Part shown: positions 1 through 8,598 of the stretch, piece by piece
How positions within the stretch are numbered: position 1 is the stretch's first letter
Layout: each line of letters starts with the position of its first letter
From: Rhizobium leguminosarum
GTDB taxonomy: Bacteria > Pseudomonadota > Alphaproteobacteria > Rhizobiales > Rhizobiaceae
Reading direction: 5' to 3'
DNA length: 64,000 nt
NCBI RefSeq assembly: GCF_017876795.1
Contig: NZ_JAGIOR010000005.1
Location: 124,001-188,000, forward strand
Program-made: the position numbers and the translations under genes
The notes under the pieces: generated by a model
Databases searched by the model: none
The model's input: the letters and a program-made list of their open reading frames with translations, nothing else
Told to the model about the DNA's origin: nothing

Positions 1-723
1 CGACCGCTGCTCGCCCCGCCAGTCATTGTAAGTGACCACCAGCGAATTTTCGTCGAGCATGGCGCCCTGGATGCGCGGCCATGGACACATATAGGTGCAC
101 ACCTGCTCGCGCATCAGGCCGCCGAGCACATAGGTCGTGGCGGTCAGGATGGCGATCGTGGCATAGGCGGCGGCGGGAGCGCTGCCGGTAAACAGCGACG
201 CTGCCAGGCTCGGCGCGTCGGCAAAATAGAAGATCCACGCTCCGCCGGTGGCAACGCCGATCAGCAGCCAGATCGCATGCTTGGTCACCCGCTTCCTAAT
301 CTTGTCGAAGGTGAAGGGACCGGCGTCGAGTTTCATCCGCGCATTGCGGTCGCCTTCGATGGCGCGTTCGACGACGAGAAAAAGGCCGAACCCCGCCATG
401 ACCAGCAGGCCCGCAACATAATAAAATTCCTGCGGCCAGATCTCGATGAAGAAAAAGAAAAAACGCCGGGAGGAGAGGTCGACGAGGATTGCCTGGTCGG
501 GCGCGTAGGGGCCGCGATCCCAACGGATCCACGGCGCGAGGTAGTAGATGCCGAGCGTGATCAGCATCACGATCCATTTGAACCGGCGGAACCGCCCCTC
601 GGCGCGCTTCGGAAAAATCTTCTTGCGCGGTGCATAGAGAGGCTGGCGGTTGCGCCGGGCATTGACCGGCTCGACGCTGACGCGCTCAATGTCATTTGGG
701 TCGGGGGCGGTATAGAGATTCAT
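1..723 (-). CDS. fixG: FixG/CcoG, cbb3 oxidase assembly protein (partial, internal deletion)
   Basis: The minus-strand frame opens with an ATG at 723-721 after a GGACAGG ribosome site and runs off the left edge, giving 241 codons. The protein starts MNLYTAPDPNDIERV, has a hydrophobic segment near residues 50-65, then IEGDRNARMKLD, TKHAIWLLIGVATGGAWIFY, and ends in view with REQVCTYMCPWPRIQ and MLDENSLVVTYNDWRGEQ. These are FixG/CcoG landmarks; the family is a membrane Fe-S protein needed to load copper into cbb3 oxidase. The usual stretch with the CGY(T/A)CPQTVW motif is missing: GLFLV is followed directly by VERAIEGDR, with no frame change. The rest of the gene is outside the window. Family assignment is secure; activity is doubtful. 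Confidence 0.9.
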   Translation of the reverse strand, partial: MNLYTAPDPNDIERVSVEPVNARRNRQPLYAPRKKIFPKRAEGRFRRFKWIVMLITLGIYYLAPWIRWDRGPYAPDQAILVDLSSRRFFFFFIEIWPQEFYYVAGLLVMAGFGLFLVVERAIEGDRNARMKLDAGPFTFDKIRKRVTKHAIWLLIGVATGGAWIFYFADAPSLAASLFTGSAPAAAYATIAILTATTYVLGGLMREQVCTYMCPWPRIQGAMLDENSLVVTYNDWRGEQRS

Positions 724-776
724 GGGACCTGTCCGGTTTTCACCCGCTCTTGTCCCATCCGCGGCGCATCCGTTCC

Positions 777-790
777 TTGATGCAGATCAA
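777..790. promoter_or_regulatory. FixK/FNR box upstream of fixG
   Basis: TTGAT-GCAG-ATCAA is a perfect match to the FNR/FixK consensus TTGAT-N4-ATCAA. It lies 54 bp upstream of the fixG start, between fixG and the fixNOQP terminator, so the fixG operon probably has its own FixK-dependent promoter. Confidence 0.8.
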
Positions 791-810
791 GAATGACCTT
801 TTCGGAAGCG

Positions 811-839
811 AAAAGCCACGCCCGGGGTAAGGGCGTGGC
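811..839 (-). terminator. Rho-independent terminator after the fixNOQP operon
   Basis: A 9-bp perfect stem (GCCACGCCC / GGGCGTGGC) with a 7-nt loop is followed on the minus strand by TTTT. It lies just beyond the last small ORF of the fixN operon and before the FixK box of fixG. A second, weaker hairpin follows on the other side at about 842-880. Confidence 0.75.
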
Positions 840-892
840 CGGAGGACAGCGGGGGAGAAACACCGCTGGGACGTCCTCGACAGGCGCCGAGA

Positions 893-1078
893 CTATCGGC
901 TCGTCTGCTTGTGATCTTTGAGGCTGGTCAAACTCACGATCGAATTGCCGATCTTTGCCGGGTCGTCCTGCTCCGAAGATGCAGGCATCGGCTGGGCGCG
1001 CGCCGAGACACGCGATCGGATAACAGCACGCGGCGTGCCGTAGAGACCGAGGATCGGATTGCGGTCGTGGGCTGTCAT
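893..1078 (-). CDS. Small hypothetical protein at the end of the fixNOQP operon (61 aa)
   Basis: This 61-codon frame starts 10 bp after the fixP stop, with a strong TAAGGAG ribosome site 6 nt before the ATG. It sits before the operon terminator, so it is probably co-transcribed with fixNOQP. The protein (MTAHDRNPILGLYGTPRAV...) is hydrophilic, with no membrane helix, cysteine pair or motif that I recognise. It could be a small accessory or regulatory protein of the oxidase. The good ribosome site and tight spacing support translation; the function is unknown. Confidence 0.6.
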   Translation of the reverse strand: MTAHDRNPILGLYGTPRAVIRSRVSARAQPMPASSEQDDPAKIGNSIVSLTSLKDHKQTSR

Positions 1079-1088
1079 GGCTTTCTCC

Positions 1089-1952
1089 TTACGTGCCGCC
1101 GCCCAACGAATGGACGAAGATGGTCAGCTCCTTGACTGTCGTATCGCCGAGACGACCCGCCCAAGCCGGCATGACGCCATGCTTGGGAGAGGCGACCTGG
1201 CGAACGATGGCGTCTTCGCCGCGCGCCTTGAGCCAGATCGCATCGGCGAGATCCGGCGCGCCCATTTCGGCTTTGCCCTTGGCGTCCTCGCCGTGACACG
1301 CGGCGCAATTGTCGAGGAAGACCTGCTTTCCCGCCTCTGCGAGAGCGGGGTCCGAGGGCGTATTGGTCAGGCCCCAGACATAGGCGGCGACCTGCTTCAT
1401 CTGGATGGGTTGCAGCACGTCGGTAAAGGGCGGCATCTCGGAAGCATGGGTCTCCGTATCGCCGTCAAAACGAATCCCGTGAGCGATCGTGGTCTGAATG
1501 GCATCGAGGTCCCCGCCCCACAGCCAGTCATCGTCGTTGAGATTCGGGAACCCTGGGCCGCCACTCGCGCCCGAGCCGTGACAGGTCGCGCAGTTGACCT
1601 TGAATGCGGACGCGCCGCCGGCAATGGCGAATTCACGCAAAGCCGGATCCGCGTCGATTTCCTGCACGGTTTTGGCAGCGATCAGATCTTGGAACTTCGT
1701 CTGGGATGCCTTGGCGAGATCGAGGTCCTGCTGCAGCTCGGCGCGCGTCGAGTAGCCGAAGTAGCCTTTCGTGGCGGATGTGATCATCGGGATGGCCGGA
1801 TAGGCGATGGCATAGCCGATCGCCCACAGGATCGTGACGTAGAACGTCCAGACCCACCAGCGCGGCATCGGATTGTTGAGTTCGCGGATGCCGTCCCATT
1901 CATGTCCTGTCGTTTCGACGCCGCTCAATTCATCGATATGGTTTTCCGACAT
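1089..1952 (-). CDS. fixP: FixP/CcoP, diheme cytochrome c subunit of cbb3 oxidase
   Basis: 287 aa. One membrane anchor lies near residues 32-57 (WWVWTFYVTILWAIGYAIAYP). Two periplasmic c-type heme sites follow: CATCH at 121-125 and CAACH at 216-220. The length and the order anchor-heme-heme are standard for CcoP, which passes electrons from cytochrome bc1 towards CcoO and the CcoN active site. The start overlaps the operon logic: fixQ stops 1 bp upstream (TGA-G-ATG), so translation is probably coupled. It is the fourth gene of fixNOQP, and expression should follow FixK activity at low oxygen. Confidence 0.97.
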   Translation of the reverse strand: MSENHIDELSGVETTGHEWDGIRELNNPMPRWWVWTFYVTILWAIGYAIAYPAIPMITSATKGYFGYSTRAELQQDLDLAKASQTKFQDLIAAKTVQEIDADPALREFAIAGGASAFKVNCATCHGSGASGGPGFPNLNDDDWLWGGDLDAIQTTIAHGIRFDGDTETHASEMPPFTDVLQPIQMKQVAAYVWGLTNTPSDPALAEAGKQVFLDNCAACHGEDAKGKAEMGAPDLADAIWLKARGEDAIVRQVASPKHGVMPAWAGRLGDTTVKELTIFVHSLGGGT

Positions 1953-1953
1953 C

Positions 1954-2106
1954 TCAATCGTCCTTCAAGGGAATATCGGCGGCTTCTTTCGCCGTCTGCT
2001 TGCTGCCTGGGCGAAGGGTGAACATGACCGCGCCGACGAAGAATGCCGCCATCACCAGGAGGCCCCAGCTGTCGGCGAAGTGTCTCATTGCAGTATAGGT
2101 TTCCAT
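1954..2106 (-). CDS. fixQ: FixQ/CcoQ, small membrane subunit of cbb3 oxidase (50 aa)
   Basis: METYTAMRHFADSWGLLVMA begins a 50-residue protein with a single membrane helix (about residues 14-31) and a charged tail ending in IPLKDD. Size, helix position and location between fixO and fixP are diagnostic for CcoQ, which helps stabilise the complex. The start ATG (2106) lies 8 bp after the fixO stop and the stop lies one base before fixP. Confidence 0.93.
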   Translation of the reverse strand: METYTAMRHFADSWGLLVMAAFFVGAVMFTLRPGSKQTAKEAADIPLKDD

Positions 2107-2114
2107 GAATTCCC

Positions 2115-2849
2115 TCACCGGTAGCCTGTCGCGTCGTCATAGGTCGAGAAATCGACCAGCGTTCCGAGCATTTGCAGGTAGGACACCAGAGCGTCCATTT
2201 CGGTCAGCCTGGCCGGGTCGCCGTCGAAATCGCCGACCTTCGCCTTCGGGTAGCGCTGAAGCAGCGCCGTCGTGTCCGCGTTCGGATCGGCCTGAGCCCT
2301 CGTGTCGGCCTCGGCATTCGCCAGCATGTCGTCGCTATAAGGCACACCCACGTCCTCGTTGGCCTTGAGGTCCATTCCGACATCTTTGACCGTCACCTCC
2401 TGCTCCTTGAGGAAGGCGTAGCTCGGCATGATGGATTCCGGCACGACGGCGCGCGGATTTGCGAGATGCTGGACATGCCATTCGTTCGAATAGCGGCCTC
2501 CGACACGAGCCAGGTCCGGGCCGGTGCGCTTGGAACCCCACTGGAAGGGGTGATCATACATGGACTCGGCCGCCAGCGAGTAATGGCCGTAGCGTTCCAC
2601 CTCATCTCGGAACGGCCGTATCATCTGGCTGTGGCAGAGATAGCAGCCTTCGCGAATGTAGATGTTTCGTCCCGCCAGCTCGAGAGGAGTGTAGGGACGC
2701 ATCCCCTCCACCTTCTCGATGGTGTTCTGGAGATAGAACAGAGGAGCGATTTCGACGATGCCGCCGATGCTCACGACGAGGAGCGAACCGACAAGAAGGA
2801 GGGTGGCGTTCTTCTCGAGGATCTTATGCTTGTCTAATATCGATGCCAT
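2115..2849 (-). CDS. fixO: FixO/CcoO, monoheme cytochrome c subunit of cbb3 oxidase
   Basis: 244 aa with an N-terminal membrane anchor (residues about 17-40) and one heme c site CYLCH at 69-73, in the CcoO context [18 protein letters not shown]. The characteristic [19 protein letters not shown] block follows. It takes electrons from CcoP and feeds CcoN. It is the second gene of the operon, 8 bp downstream of fixN. Length and motifs are normal and no damage is seen. Confidence 0.97.
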   Translation of the reverse strand: MASILDKHKILEKNATLLLVGSLLVVSIGGIVEIAPLFYLQNTIEKVEGMRPYTPLELAGRNIYIREGCYLCHSQMIRPFRDEVERYGHYSLAAESMYDHPFQWGSKRTGPDLARVGGRYSNEWHVQHLANPRAVVPESIMPSYAFLKEQEVTVKDVGMDLKANEDVGVPYSDDMLANAEADTRAQADPNADTTALLQRYPKAKVGDFDGDPARLTEMDALVSYLQMLGTLVDFSTYDDATGYR

Positions 2850-2857
2850 TTTTCACC

Positions 2858-4480
2858 TCACTCGGCAGGCTGTGCCTGGGGCACGTAAGCGGTCGGAATA
2901 GCTAGCTCATCGCGCAGGTGGCCGCGGATCGTCATGAAGACGTTCCAAGCCATCACGATCCCACCGGCCAGATAGAGGCCGCCTCCGACGACGCGCAGCA
3001 CGTAGTATGGGAACATCGCTGCCACCGTTTCCGCGAAGGAATAGACGAGGAAGCCCTGGGAATTGTATTCGCGCCACATCAGCCCCTGCTGGATGCCGGC
3101 GACCCAGAGGACCGCGGCGTAGATCACGATGCCGAGGGTTGCGAGCCAGAAGTGCCAGTTGACCATCCGCAGGCTGTAGAGACGCTCGCGTCCCCAGAGC
3201 TTGGGCGTCAGGTAATAGATCGCCCCGAAGGTGATCATGCCCACCCAGCCGAGCGCGCCGGAATGCACGTGGCCGATCGTCCATTCGGTATAGTGGCTGA
3301 GCGAATTGACTGTTTTGACCGACATCATCGGGCCTTCGAAGGTCGACATGCCGTAAAAGGCGATGGCGACGATCATCATGCGGATGATCGGGTCCGTGCG
3401 GATCTTGTCCCAGGCGCCCGACAGGGTCATCAGGCCGTTGATCATGCCGCCCCAGGAGGGCATCCAGAGCATGACCGAGAAGACCATGCCGAGAGTCTGA
3501 GCCCAGTCGGGCAGCGCCGTGTAATGCAGGTGGTGCGGGCCGGCCCAGATATACATGAAGATCAGAGCCCAGAAGTGGATGATCGACAGCCGGTAGGAAT
3601 AGACGGGTCGGTTGGCCTGCTTCGGCACGAAATAGTACATCATGCCGAGGAAGCCAGCGGTGAGGAAAAAGCCGACGGCGTTGTGGCCGTACCACCATTG
3701 GGTCAGCGCATCCTGAACGCCGGAGAAGAGCGAATAGCTCTTGGAGCCCAGGAACGAGGCCGGAACCGCAAGATTGTTGACCACGTGCAGCATTGCAATG
3801 GTGACGATGAAGCCGAGATAGAACCAGTTCGCCACATAGATATGCGGTTCCCGACGTTTCAGGATCGTCCCAAGATAAACGGCCAGGTAGGCCACCCAAA
3901 CGATCGTAAGCCAGATGTCGACGTACCATTCCGGTTCCGCATACTCTCGGGCTTGGTTGATGCCCAGGACGTACCCCGTCGCCGCCATCACGATGAAGAG
4001 CTGGTATCCCCAGAAGACGAACCAGGCGAGGCTGCCGCCGAAGAGACGCGCACGACAGGTGCGCTGCACCACGTAGAACGAGGTCATGATCAGCGCGTTG
4101 CCGCCGAAGGCGAAGATGACCGCCGAGGTGTGAACCGGCCGCAATCGTCCGAAGTTGAGATAGGGCGCAATGTTGAGGTCGGGAAAGGCCAGCTGCAGCG
4201 CGATGATCACGCCGACGAGGAAGCCGACGACGCCCCAGAACACCGTGGCGATCAGGCCGTAACGGACCACCTCGTCGAAATATCCGGATAGGTCAGCTTT
4301 GCGCTGTTGGCCCGCCGGTGCAAACTCGACGTTCCTGACAAGCAGCAGCGTTCCCGCCACCAGGCAGAGGCAAAGTATGCCCATATGGACCGCAAAGAGA
4401 TGATCGTGCGCGAATGCGGCTGCGAGCAGCGCCAGAAACGCTGCGACCGCGACCACCATCGTTTCCGTCGTGTAATTCAT
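2858..4480 (-). CDS. fixN: FixN/CcoN, catalytic subunit of cbb3-type cytochrome c oxidase
   Basis: 540 aa with about twelve to fourteen hydrophobic segments. CcoN-type landmarks are visible: [18 protein letters not shown], the [18 protein letters not shown] helix with a heme-copper histidine, the [17 protein letters not shown] histidine pair, and [18 protein letters not shown] with the heme histidines. It reduces O2 to water at the high-affinity heme b3-CuB centre and pumps protons, the respiratory chain needed for nitrogen fixation in nodules. It is the first gene of fixNOQP and has a FixK box 89 bp upstream. No frame problem is seen. Confidence 0.98.
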   Translation of the reverse strand: MNYTTETMVVAVAAFLALLAAAFAHDHLFAVHMGILCLCLVAGTLLLVRNVEFAPAGQQRKADLSGYFDEVVRYGLIATVFWGVVGFLVGVIIALQLAFPDLNIAPYLNFGRLRPVHTSAVIFAFGGNALIMTSFYVVQRTCRARLFGGSLAWFVFWGYQLFIVMAATGYVLGINQAREYAEPEWYVDIWLTIVWVAYLAVYLGTILKRREPHIYVANWFYLGFIVTIAMLHVVNNLAVPASFLGSKSYSLFSGVQDALTQWWYGHNAVGFFLTAGFLGMMYYFVPKQANRPVYSYRLSIIHFWALIFMYIWAGPHHLHYTALPDWAQTLGMVFSVMLWMPSWGGMINGLMTLSGAWDKIRTDPIIRMMIVAIAFYGMSTFEGPMMSVKTVNSLSHYTEWTIGHVHSGALGWVGMITFGAIYYLTPKLWGRERLYSLRMVNWHFWLATLGIVIYAAVLWVAGIQQGLMWREYNSQGFLVYSFAETVAAMFPYYVLRVVGGGLYLAGGIVMAWNVFMTIRGHLRDELAIPTAYVPQAQPAE

Positions 4481-4568
4481 GATGTCGTCCCCAGTGCACA
4501 GACGACCGCCTCGCGGCCGGCTTTCTCGGATTTCGAGGCAGGACTGTCATGAAGCCGGGAATGGCTCC

Positions 4569-4582
4569 TTGATCTACATCAA
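4569..4582. promoter_or_regulatory. FixK/FNR box upstream of fixN
   Basis: TTGAT-CTAC-ATCAA matches the FixK/FNR consensus exactly. It sits in the divergent region between fixN (minus strand, 89 bp away) and fixK (plus strand, about 135 bp away). The spacing suits activation of fixNOQP; it could also give feedback on fixK. Confidence 0.85.
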
Positions 4583-4616
4583 CAAGCGGGCTGGAAGCGT
4601 CGGGCGAACCGCCGCT

Positions 4617-4632
4617 GTTACACACTGTTACA
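4617..4632 (+). promoter_or_regulatory. K-box-like direct repeat upstream of fixK (FxkR-type site)
   Basis: GTTACA-CACT-GTTACA is a direct repeat with 4-nt spacing, 85 bp before the fixK start. It matches the K-box reported for the FxkR response regulator of R. etli, which links hybrid FixL to fixK. No fxkR gene is in this window, so FxkR would have to be encoded elsewhere. The repeat is seen directly; its role is inferred. Confidence 0.7.
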
Positions 4633-4717
4633 AACTTTCACCCTTTGGCACCGTCCGCTCATTCCGGTGTGACGCAGCGGCTTTCTACTGCACCCACTGC
4701 CACAAGGGGACACGACG

Positions 4718-5449
4718 ATGCTGATGCAGAACAACCACGCATTCGACAATGCCGAGAAGACGTTAGAAGCCCTTCATGCCGGCCAATCACTGTCGTCGCT
4801 TTTCGTAAGTTCGGCCGCCGAGGCCGTCGCAGCCGGCAAGGCAATTTGTTGGGAGGGCGACAAAGCCAACCATCTCTTCCAGGTGGAGGAAGGCGTCGTC
4901 CGCCTGCATCGCATCATCGGCGAAGGTCGCCGGGTGATAACCGCATTTCATTTCGCCGGCGATCTCATCGGCGCGTCGCTGCAAAACGACTTCCTGTTTA
5001 CGGCCGAGGCCGTCACCGAATGCAGGATCCGCCGGATATCGCGCAAGAGTTTCCACGAAGAGGTCGCCCGGTCGAATGCTCTCGGCCCCGCCTATATCTC
5101 GCTGCTCTGCCAGGAGGCGGCGGCTGCGCATGAGCAGATGGTGCTGCTGTCGAAGAAGAATGCCGAGGAGCGCCTCTGCAGCTTCATCGTCAAGCTTGCA
5201 TCCCGCCGCAACGCGCAGCCGCGCCAGGGCCTGTTGCGTGTCCCGATGAACCGCCAGGACATTGCCGACCATCTCGGTCTGACCATCGAGACCGTGTCCC
5301 GCACGATCACGAAACTTGCCTCGCGCAACATCGTTGTTCCCGAGGGCAGGCACGACCTCAGGATCGTCAATCTCGCCCGGCTGGTGCAGTTGTCCGGCGA
5401 CGCTGATGATTTTTCGGAGGATTCCTGTCATAGGGTCAACCTGCACTGA
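4718..5449 (+). CDS. fixK: FixK, Crp/Fnr-family transcriptional activator
   Basis: 243 aa with a cyclic-nucleotide-binding-like beta-barrel (about residues 25-125), a dimer helix and a C-terminal helix-turn-helix. The recognition helix carries ETVSR at 191-195, the E-xx-SR signature that reads TTGAT half-sites. The N-terminal cysteine cluster of FNR/FnrN is absent (isolated cysteines only at 44, 102, 131, 154), so this is a FixK-type protein that does not itself bind an oxygen-sensing Fe-S cluster. It is divergent from fixN, preceded by a K-box-like repeat and followed by the hybrid kinase gene. It should activate fixNOQP and fixG through the boxes at 4569 and 777. Confidence 0.9.
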   Translation: MLMQNNHAFDNAEKTLEALHAGQSLSSLFVSSAAEAVAAGKAICWEGDKANHLFQVEEGVVRLHRIIGEGRRVITAFHFAGDLIGASLQNDFLFTAEAVTECRIRRISRKSFHEEVARSNALGPAYISLLCQEAAAAHEQMVLLSKKNAEERLCSFIVKLASRRNAQPRQGLLRVPMNRQDIADHLGLTIETVSRTITKLASRNIVVPEGRHDLRIVNLARLVQLSGDADDFSEDSCHRVNLH

Positions 5450-5475
5450 GGCAACAAGCCGCAGGATCGACGTTC

Positions 5476-7401
5476 ATGCCCCATCGCCTGGTGTCACCCA
5501 GAACCGCATCGCCGCAGGAGCTGGATGCCATGGTGCATGTGCTGGACGGTGCGGATATCCTGGTTCATCGCTTCGACGGGACGATCACGCACTGGTCGAT
5601 CGGCTGCGAGAACATGTATGGCTGGGCAAGAGAGGAAGCCGTCGGCGAGAAGGTCTACGACCTGCTGGCGACGAAGTTTCATGAACCGGCGGAAAACATC
5701 CGCGATCAGCTGAGGTCGCGCGGCTTCTGGCAGGGCGAGATCATTCACCGCCATAAGAGCGGGCATGAAATCCATGTCGCATCCCGCTGCGTGCTGGTCA
5801 ACCTGTCGGACGGAGAGCTTGCCGTCATCCAGACGAACAGCGACGTCAGCGCCTTGAGGCAGGCTCAGGAGGCCGTTAAATCCCGCGAGGCGCATCTCAG
5901 TTCGATCCTCGACACCGTCCCCGACGCGATGGTGGTGATCGACCATAAGGGAACGGTCCTGTCATTCAGCAAAGCGGCCGAGAAGCTGTTCGGAATGCCG
6001 GCGGAACAAATTTGCGGCCGCAACGTCAGCAGCCTGATGCCGAACCCGTATCGCGACGCCCACGACGCCTACATCGATCATTATATCGAAACCGGCGAGA
6101 AGCGTATCATCGGCTACGGTCGCGTTGTAACAGGACAGCGGGCGGACGGCTCGCAATTCCCCATGGAACTGCATGTCGGCGAGGCAACGGCCAACGGCGA
6201 GCGGATCTTCACCGGCTTCGTCCGGGACCTGACGGGCCGCTTCAAGATCGAAGAGGATCTTCGCCAGGCACAGAAGATGGAGGCCATCGGACAGCTGACC
6301 GGAGGCATCGCGCATGACTTCAACAATCTCCTGACTGTTATCAGCGGCAATCTCGAAATGATCGAGGACAAGCTGCCCCCCGGTAGCCTTCGCGACTTGC
6401 TCAAGGAGGCCCAGGCCGCAGCCCAGGACGGAGCGATCCTGACCGGCCAACTGCTGGCCTTCGGTCGGCGGCAACCGTTGACGCCCAAGCACGCCGATCT
6501 CGGCCAGCTCGTCAGCGGCTTTTCGGATCTACTGCGGCGAACGCTTGGCGAGGATATCAGATTATCGACCGTTATCGAGGGGGCAGGTCTTGATGTCCTC
6601 GTCGACAGCTCGCAGCTTCAGAACGCCATTTTGAACATCGCCCTGAATGCACGTGATGCCATGCCGAAGGGCGGCAGTCTTACGACGACCATTTCGCGCG
6701 TCCACCTCGATGCCGATTATGCGAAAATGTACCCCGAAGTGTGCAGCGGCAATTTCGTCCTTGTTGCCATGACGGATACCGGCGCCGGTATGACCGAGGA
6801 AGTCAGGAAGCGGGCGATCGAACCGTTTTTCACCACGAAGGAAGTCGGCTCGGGCACGGGTCTTGGGCTCAGCATGGTCTATGGTTTCGTCAAGCAATCA
6901 GGCGGACACCTGCAGCTTTACAGCGAGGTGGGACGCGGCACGACGGTACGGATATATCTGCCGGCCGTCGCCGGCGCGAAACCTGCTGAGCGCGCGCTGG
7001 ATCACGGCGCCGCCGATAGCCAGCTGCCCCGCGGCGACGAGATGGTGCTGGTGGTCGAGGATGACGCCCGCGTCCGCCGCGTGGCGGTCGCCAGGCTCTG
7101 CTCGCTTGGCTATACGGTGCGCGAAGCCGAAAACGGCCACCGCGCACTCGATCTCCTGCGGGAAAATCGCGACATCGTGCTCCTCTTCACCGACATCGTC
7201 ATGCCGGGCGGGATGACGGGAGACGAACTCGCGCGAGAGGTGCGCGTCCAGCGTCCTGACATCGCCGTTCTGTTCACATCGGGATATTCCGAGCCGGGTC
7301 TTGCGAGCAAAGGCATCGTCCCCGGCGCACAGTGGCTGCGCAAGCCCTATACGGCAAAGGACCTGGCGTTGAAGCTCCGCCAGCTTCTCGACGCAAAGTG
7401 A
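5476..7401 (+). CDS. fixL: Hybrid FixL: oxygen-sensing histidine kinase with receiver domain
   Basis: 641 aa. Domain order: PAS (about 18-125), heme-type PAS (about 141-255), HisKA with H280 in GIAHDFNN, HATPase (about 370-497; G box GTGLGLSM at 460-467), then a receiver domain (about 522-638) with the acceptor D573 in LLFTDIVMPGG. The second PAS keeps the FixL heme histidine context (AHDAYIDHY, H196) and the GYGRVVTGQRADG loop with the conserved arginine. This is the hFixL architecture of R. etli / R. leguminosarum. There are no membrane helices, so it is soluble. It lies 26 bp after fixK, probably in one transcript, with AGGA before the ATG. A later start at M19 is possible. The partner FxkR is not in view. 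Confidence 0.92.
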   Translation: MPHRLVSPRTASPQELDAMVHVLDGADILVHRFDGTITHWSIGCENMYGWAREEAVGEKVYDLLATKFHEPAENIRDQLRSRGFWQGEIIHRHKSGHEIHVASRCVLVNLSDGELAVIQTNSDVSALRQAQEAVKSREAHLSSILDTVPDAMVVIDHKGTVLSFSKAAEKLFGMPAEQICGRNVSSLMPNPYRDAHDAYIDHYIETGEKRIIGYGRVVTGQRADGSQFPMELHVGEATANGERIFTGFVRDLTGRFKIEEDLRQAQKMEAIGQLTGGIAHDFNNLLTVISGNLEMIEDKLPPGSLRDLLKEAQAAAQDGAILTGQLLAFGRRQPLTPKHADLGQLVSGFSDLLRRTLGEDIRLSTVIEGAGLDVLVDSSQLQNAILNIALNARDAMPKGGSLTTTISRVHLDADYAKMYPEVCSGNFVLVAMTDTGAGMTEEVRKRAIEPFFTTKEVGSGTGLGLSMVYGFVKQSGGHLQLYSEVGRGTTVRIYLPAVAGAKPAERALDHGAADSQLPRGDEMVLVVEDDARVRRVAVARLCSLGYTVREAENGHRALDLLRENRDIVLLFTDIVMPGGMTGDELAREVRVQRPDIAVLFTSGYSEPGLASKGIVPGAQWLRKPYTAKDLALKLRQLLDAK

Positions 7402-7702
7402 GCTTCAGGCTCGCGGCCATCAGGACTATATTGTCGGGCTGACGTTTGCCAAACAAGCGTCTTTCAGGTTCCCATCGCCGCTGGCTTCCGCCAAGGCCGG
7501 AATGGCGAAGTTCCCATTCGAAAACCCCGTCCCACCAGGCACGGCAGTCGGTGCGACACCGCTACGCCGGGCGACGCATGCGTATGCTGTAAAGCCGGCT
7601 TTTTTTCCATCTTTGACGAGCGTCAAAGAAGCCTGTTCCGGCATCTCTTAAAAGACGTTCATGAGGCTGATTGAGCCTCTCAGTGTAAGTAAGGTCAGAT
7701 AT
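7402..7702. other. Intergenic stretch after fixL, no convincing gene
   Basis: About 300 bp between fixL and the IS66 remnant. A 72-codon minus frame (7426-7644) has a weak ribosome site and no recognisable motif. An FNR-like palindrome lies at 7613-7626. The original downstream gene may have been displaced by the insertion sequence. Confidence 0.4.
7613..7626. promoter_or_regulatory. Orphan FixK/FNR-like palindrome
   Basis: TTGAC-GAGC-GTCAA is a perfect dyad with FNR-type spacing; it extends one further base pair on each side (7612-7627). No intact gene follows within 300 bp on either strand; the plus-strand side is interrupted by the IS66 remnant about 75 bp away. Confidence 0.45.
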
Positions 7703-8056
7703 TCATCCTGCCGCCGACGGCGCGGCCACCCGTCGTGCCATCACTCGTCGCCAATCAAGACCTTCGAACAAAGCCTCATATTGACCCCTGGAAAGACGCA
7801 TCGTCCCATCCTGAACCTTGGGCCAGGCAAAGCTTCCATGTTCAAGAATTTTATAAATCAGGACCATTCCGCTGCCATCCCACACCAGGATTTTCAGGCG
7901 GTCCCCGCGCTTGGACCGGAAGATCACCGTCACCCCGGAATGCGGGTCCAGCTTCAATTCGGTCTGCACCATCAGAGCCAAGGCCTGATGCCCACAGCGG
8001 AAGTCAACCGGCCGCGTCGCGATCAGGATCGGCAATCGTTGGCCGGCGACGATCAT
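7703..8056 (-). CDS. tnpB: IS66 family TnpB (Orf2)
   Basis: 117 aa. The family pattern is clear: PVDFRCGHQALALMVQ, then VTVIFRSKRGDRLKILVWDGSG and a C-terminal FAWPKVQDGTMRLSRGQYEALFEGLDW. TnpB is an accessory protein of unclear role in IS66 transposition. It overlaps the tnpA stop by 4 bases, as usual. The reading frame is intact although the element lacks tnpC. Confidence 0.9.
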   Translation of the reverse strand: MIVAGQRLPILIATRPVDFRCGHQALALMVQTELKLDPHSGVTVIFRSKRGDRLKILVWDGSGMVLIYKILEHGSFAWPKVQDGTMRLSRGQYEALFEGLDWRRVMARRVAAPSAAG

Positions 8057-8505
8057 GACGCTCCTCGGATAGCGCGAACCAGAGCAGCGACCCGTTCAAC
8101 AGGCACATCGTTCGGAACCCGCATCACAACGTCTGATCCAATCTGCAACGTCAAAACCTGCACCTGCGGCCCGTCGGGGACCACTCTCGGCAGCGAAAAA
8201 CGATTGACAGGCTCAGGCGGCTCCGCAGCGATTGCCAGAGGCACGAATGCCGGCTCGATGCCATCGTGCTGCGACGGCGTCGTTGTCGCCGCAAACGGCA
8301 GCACCAGAATGCCCTCGCGCACTTGACGTCGCCAATCGGAAAGCTGGTTTGCTATAACACCGTGACGGCGCGCGACATCCACTACGCGCACACCAGGCTC
8401 AAGGCTTTCCGCTACAATGCGAGCCTTCACATCATCCGGCCAACGCCGATTACCGCGGCGCGGCTCAACAACCTCATAGCGACCAACAAATCCATCATCC
8501 ATCAT
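8053..8505 (-). CDS. tnpA: IS66 family TnpA (Orf1), helix-turn-helix protein
   Basis: 150 aa. The N-terminal helix-turn-helix (RRWPDDVKARIVAESLEPG, VARRHGVIANQLSDWRR) and the C-terminal VVMRVPNDVPVERVAALVRAI identify the IS66 accessory protein TnpA. It begins 88 bp inside the right IS end. It appears full length. Confidence 0.9.
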   Translation of the reverse strand: MMDDGFVGRYEVVEPRRGNRRWPDDVKARIVAESLEPGVRVVDVARRHGVIANQLSDWRRQVREGILVLPFAATTTPSQHDGIEPAFVPLAIAAEPPEPVNRFSLPRVVPDGPQVQVLTLQIGSDVVMRVPNDVPVERVAALVRAIRGAS

Positions 8506-8598
8506 TCAGCTTCCAGATACGCCTGGAATCCTTCTCGCATGCGCAGCCATGCTCAAAAAGCAGCGGACCCAATGGGACCGAGACGGCGCTTACGATTT

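Larger units (their letters stand above)
7703..8593 (-). mobile_element. IS66-family element lacking tnpC
   Basis: The right end at 8593 reads, on the minus strand, GTAAGCGCCGTC, the usual IS66 terminus. tnpA and tnpB follow in the normal order with overlapping ends, but the large tnpC transposase and a matching left terminus are missing: after tnpB the sequence passes into GTAAGTAAGG at about 7687 and then the fixL intergenic region. It is therefore probably a truncated copy. Confidence 0.8.

Noticed and set aside
277..780. Plus-strand 167-codon frame opposite fixG
   Set aside because: Shadow of the fixG frame with no ribosome site; fixG on the minus strand has clear family motifs.
7426..7644. 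72-codon minus frame as a gene
   Set aside because: Weak ribosome site, no recognisable motif, and it overlaps the FNR-like dyad near its start.
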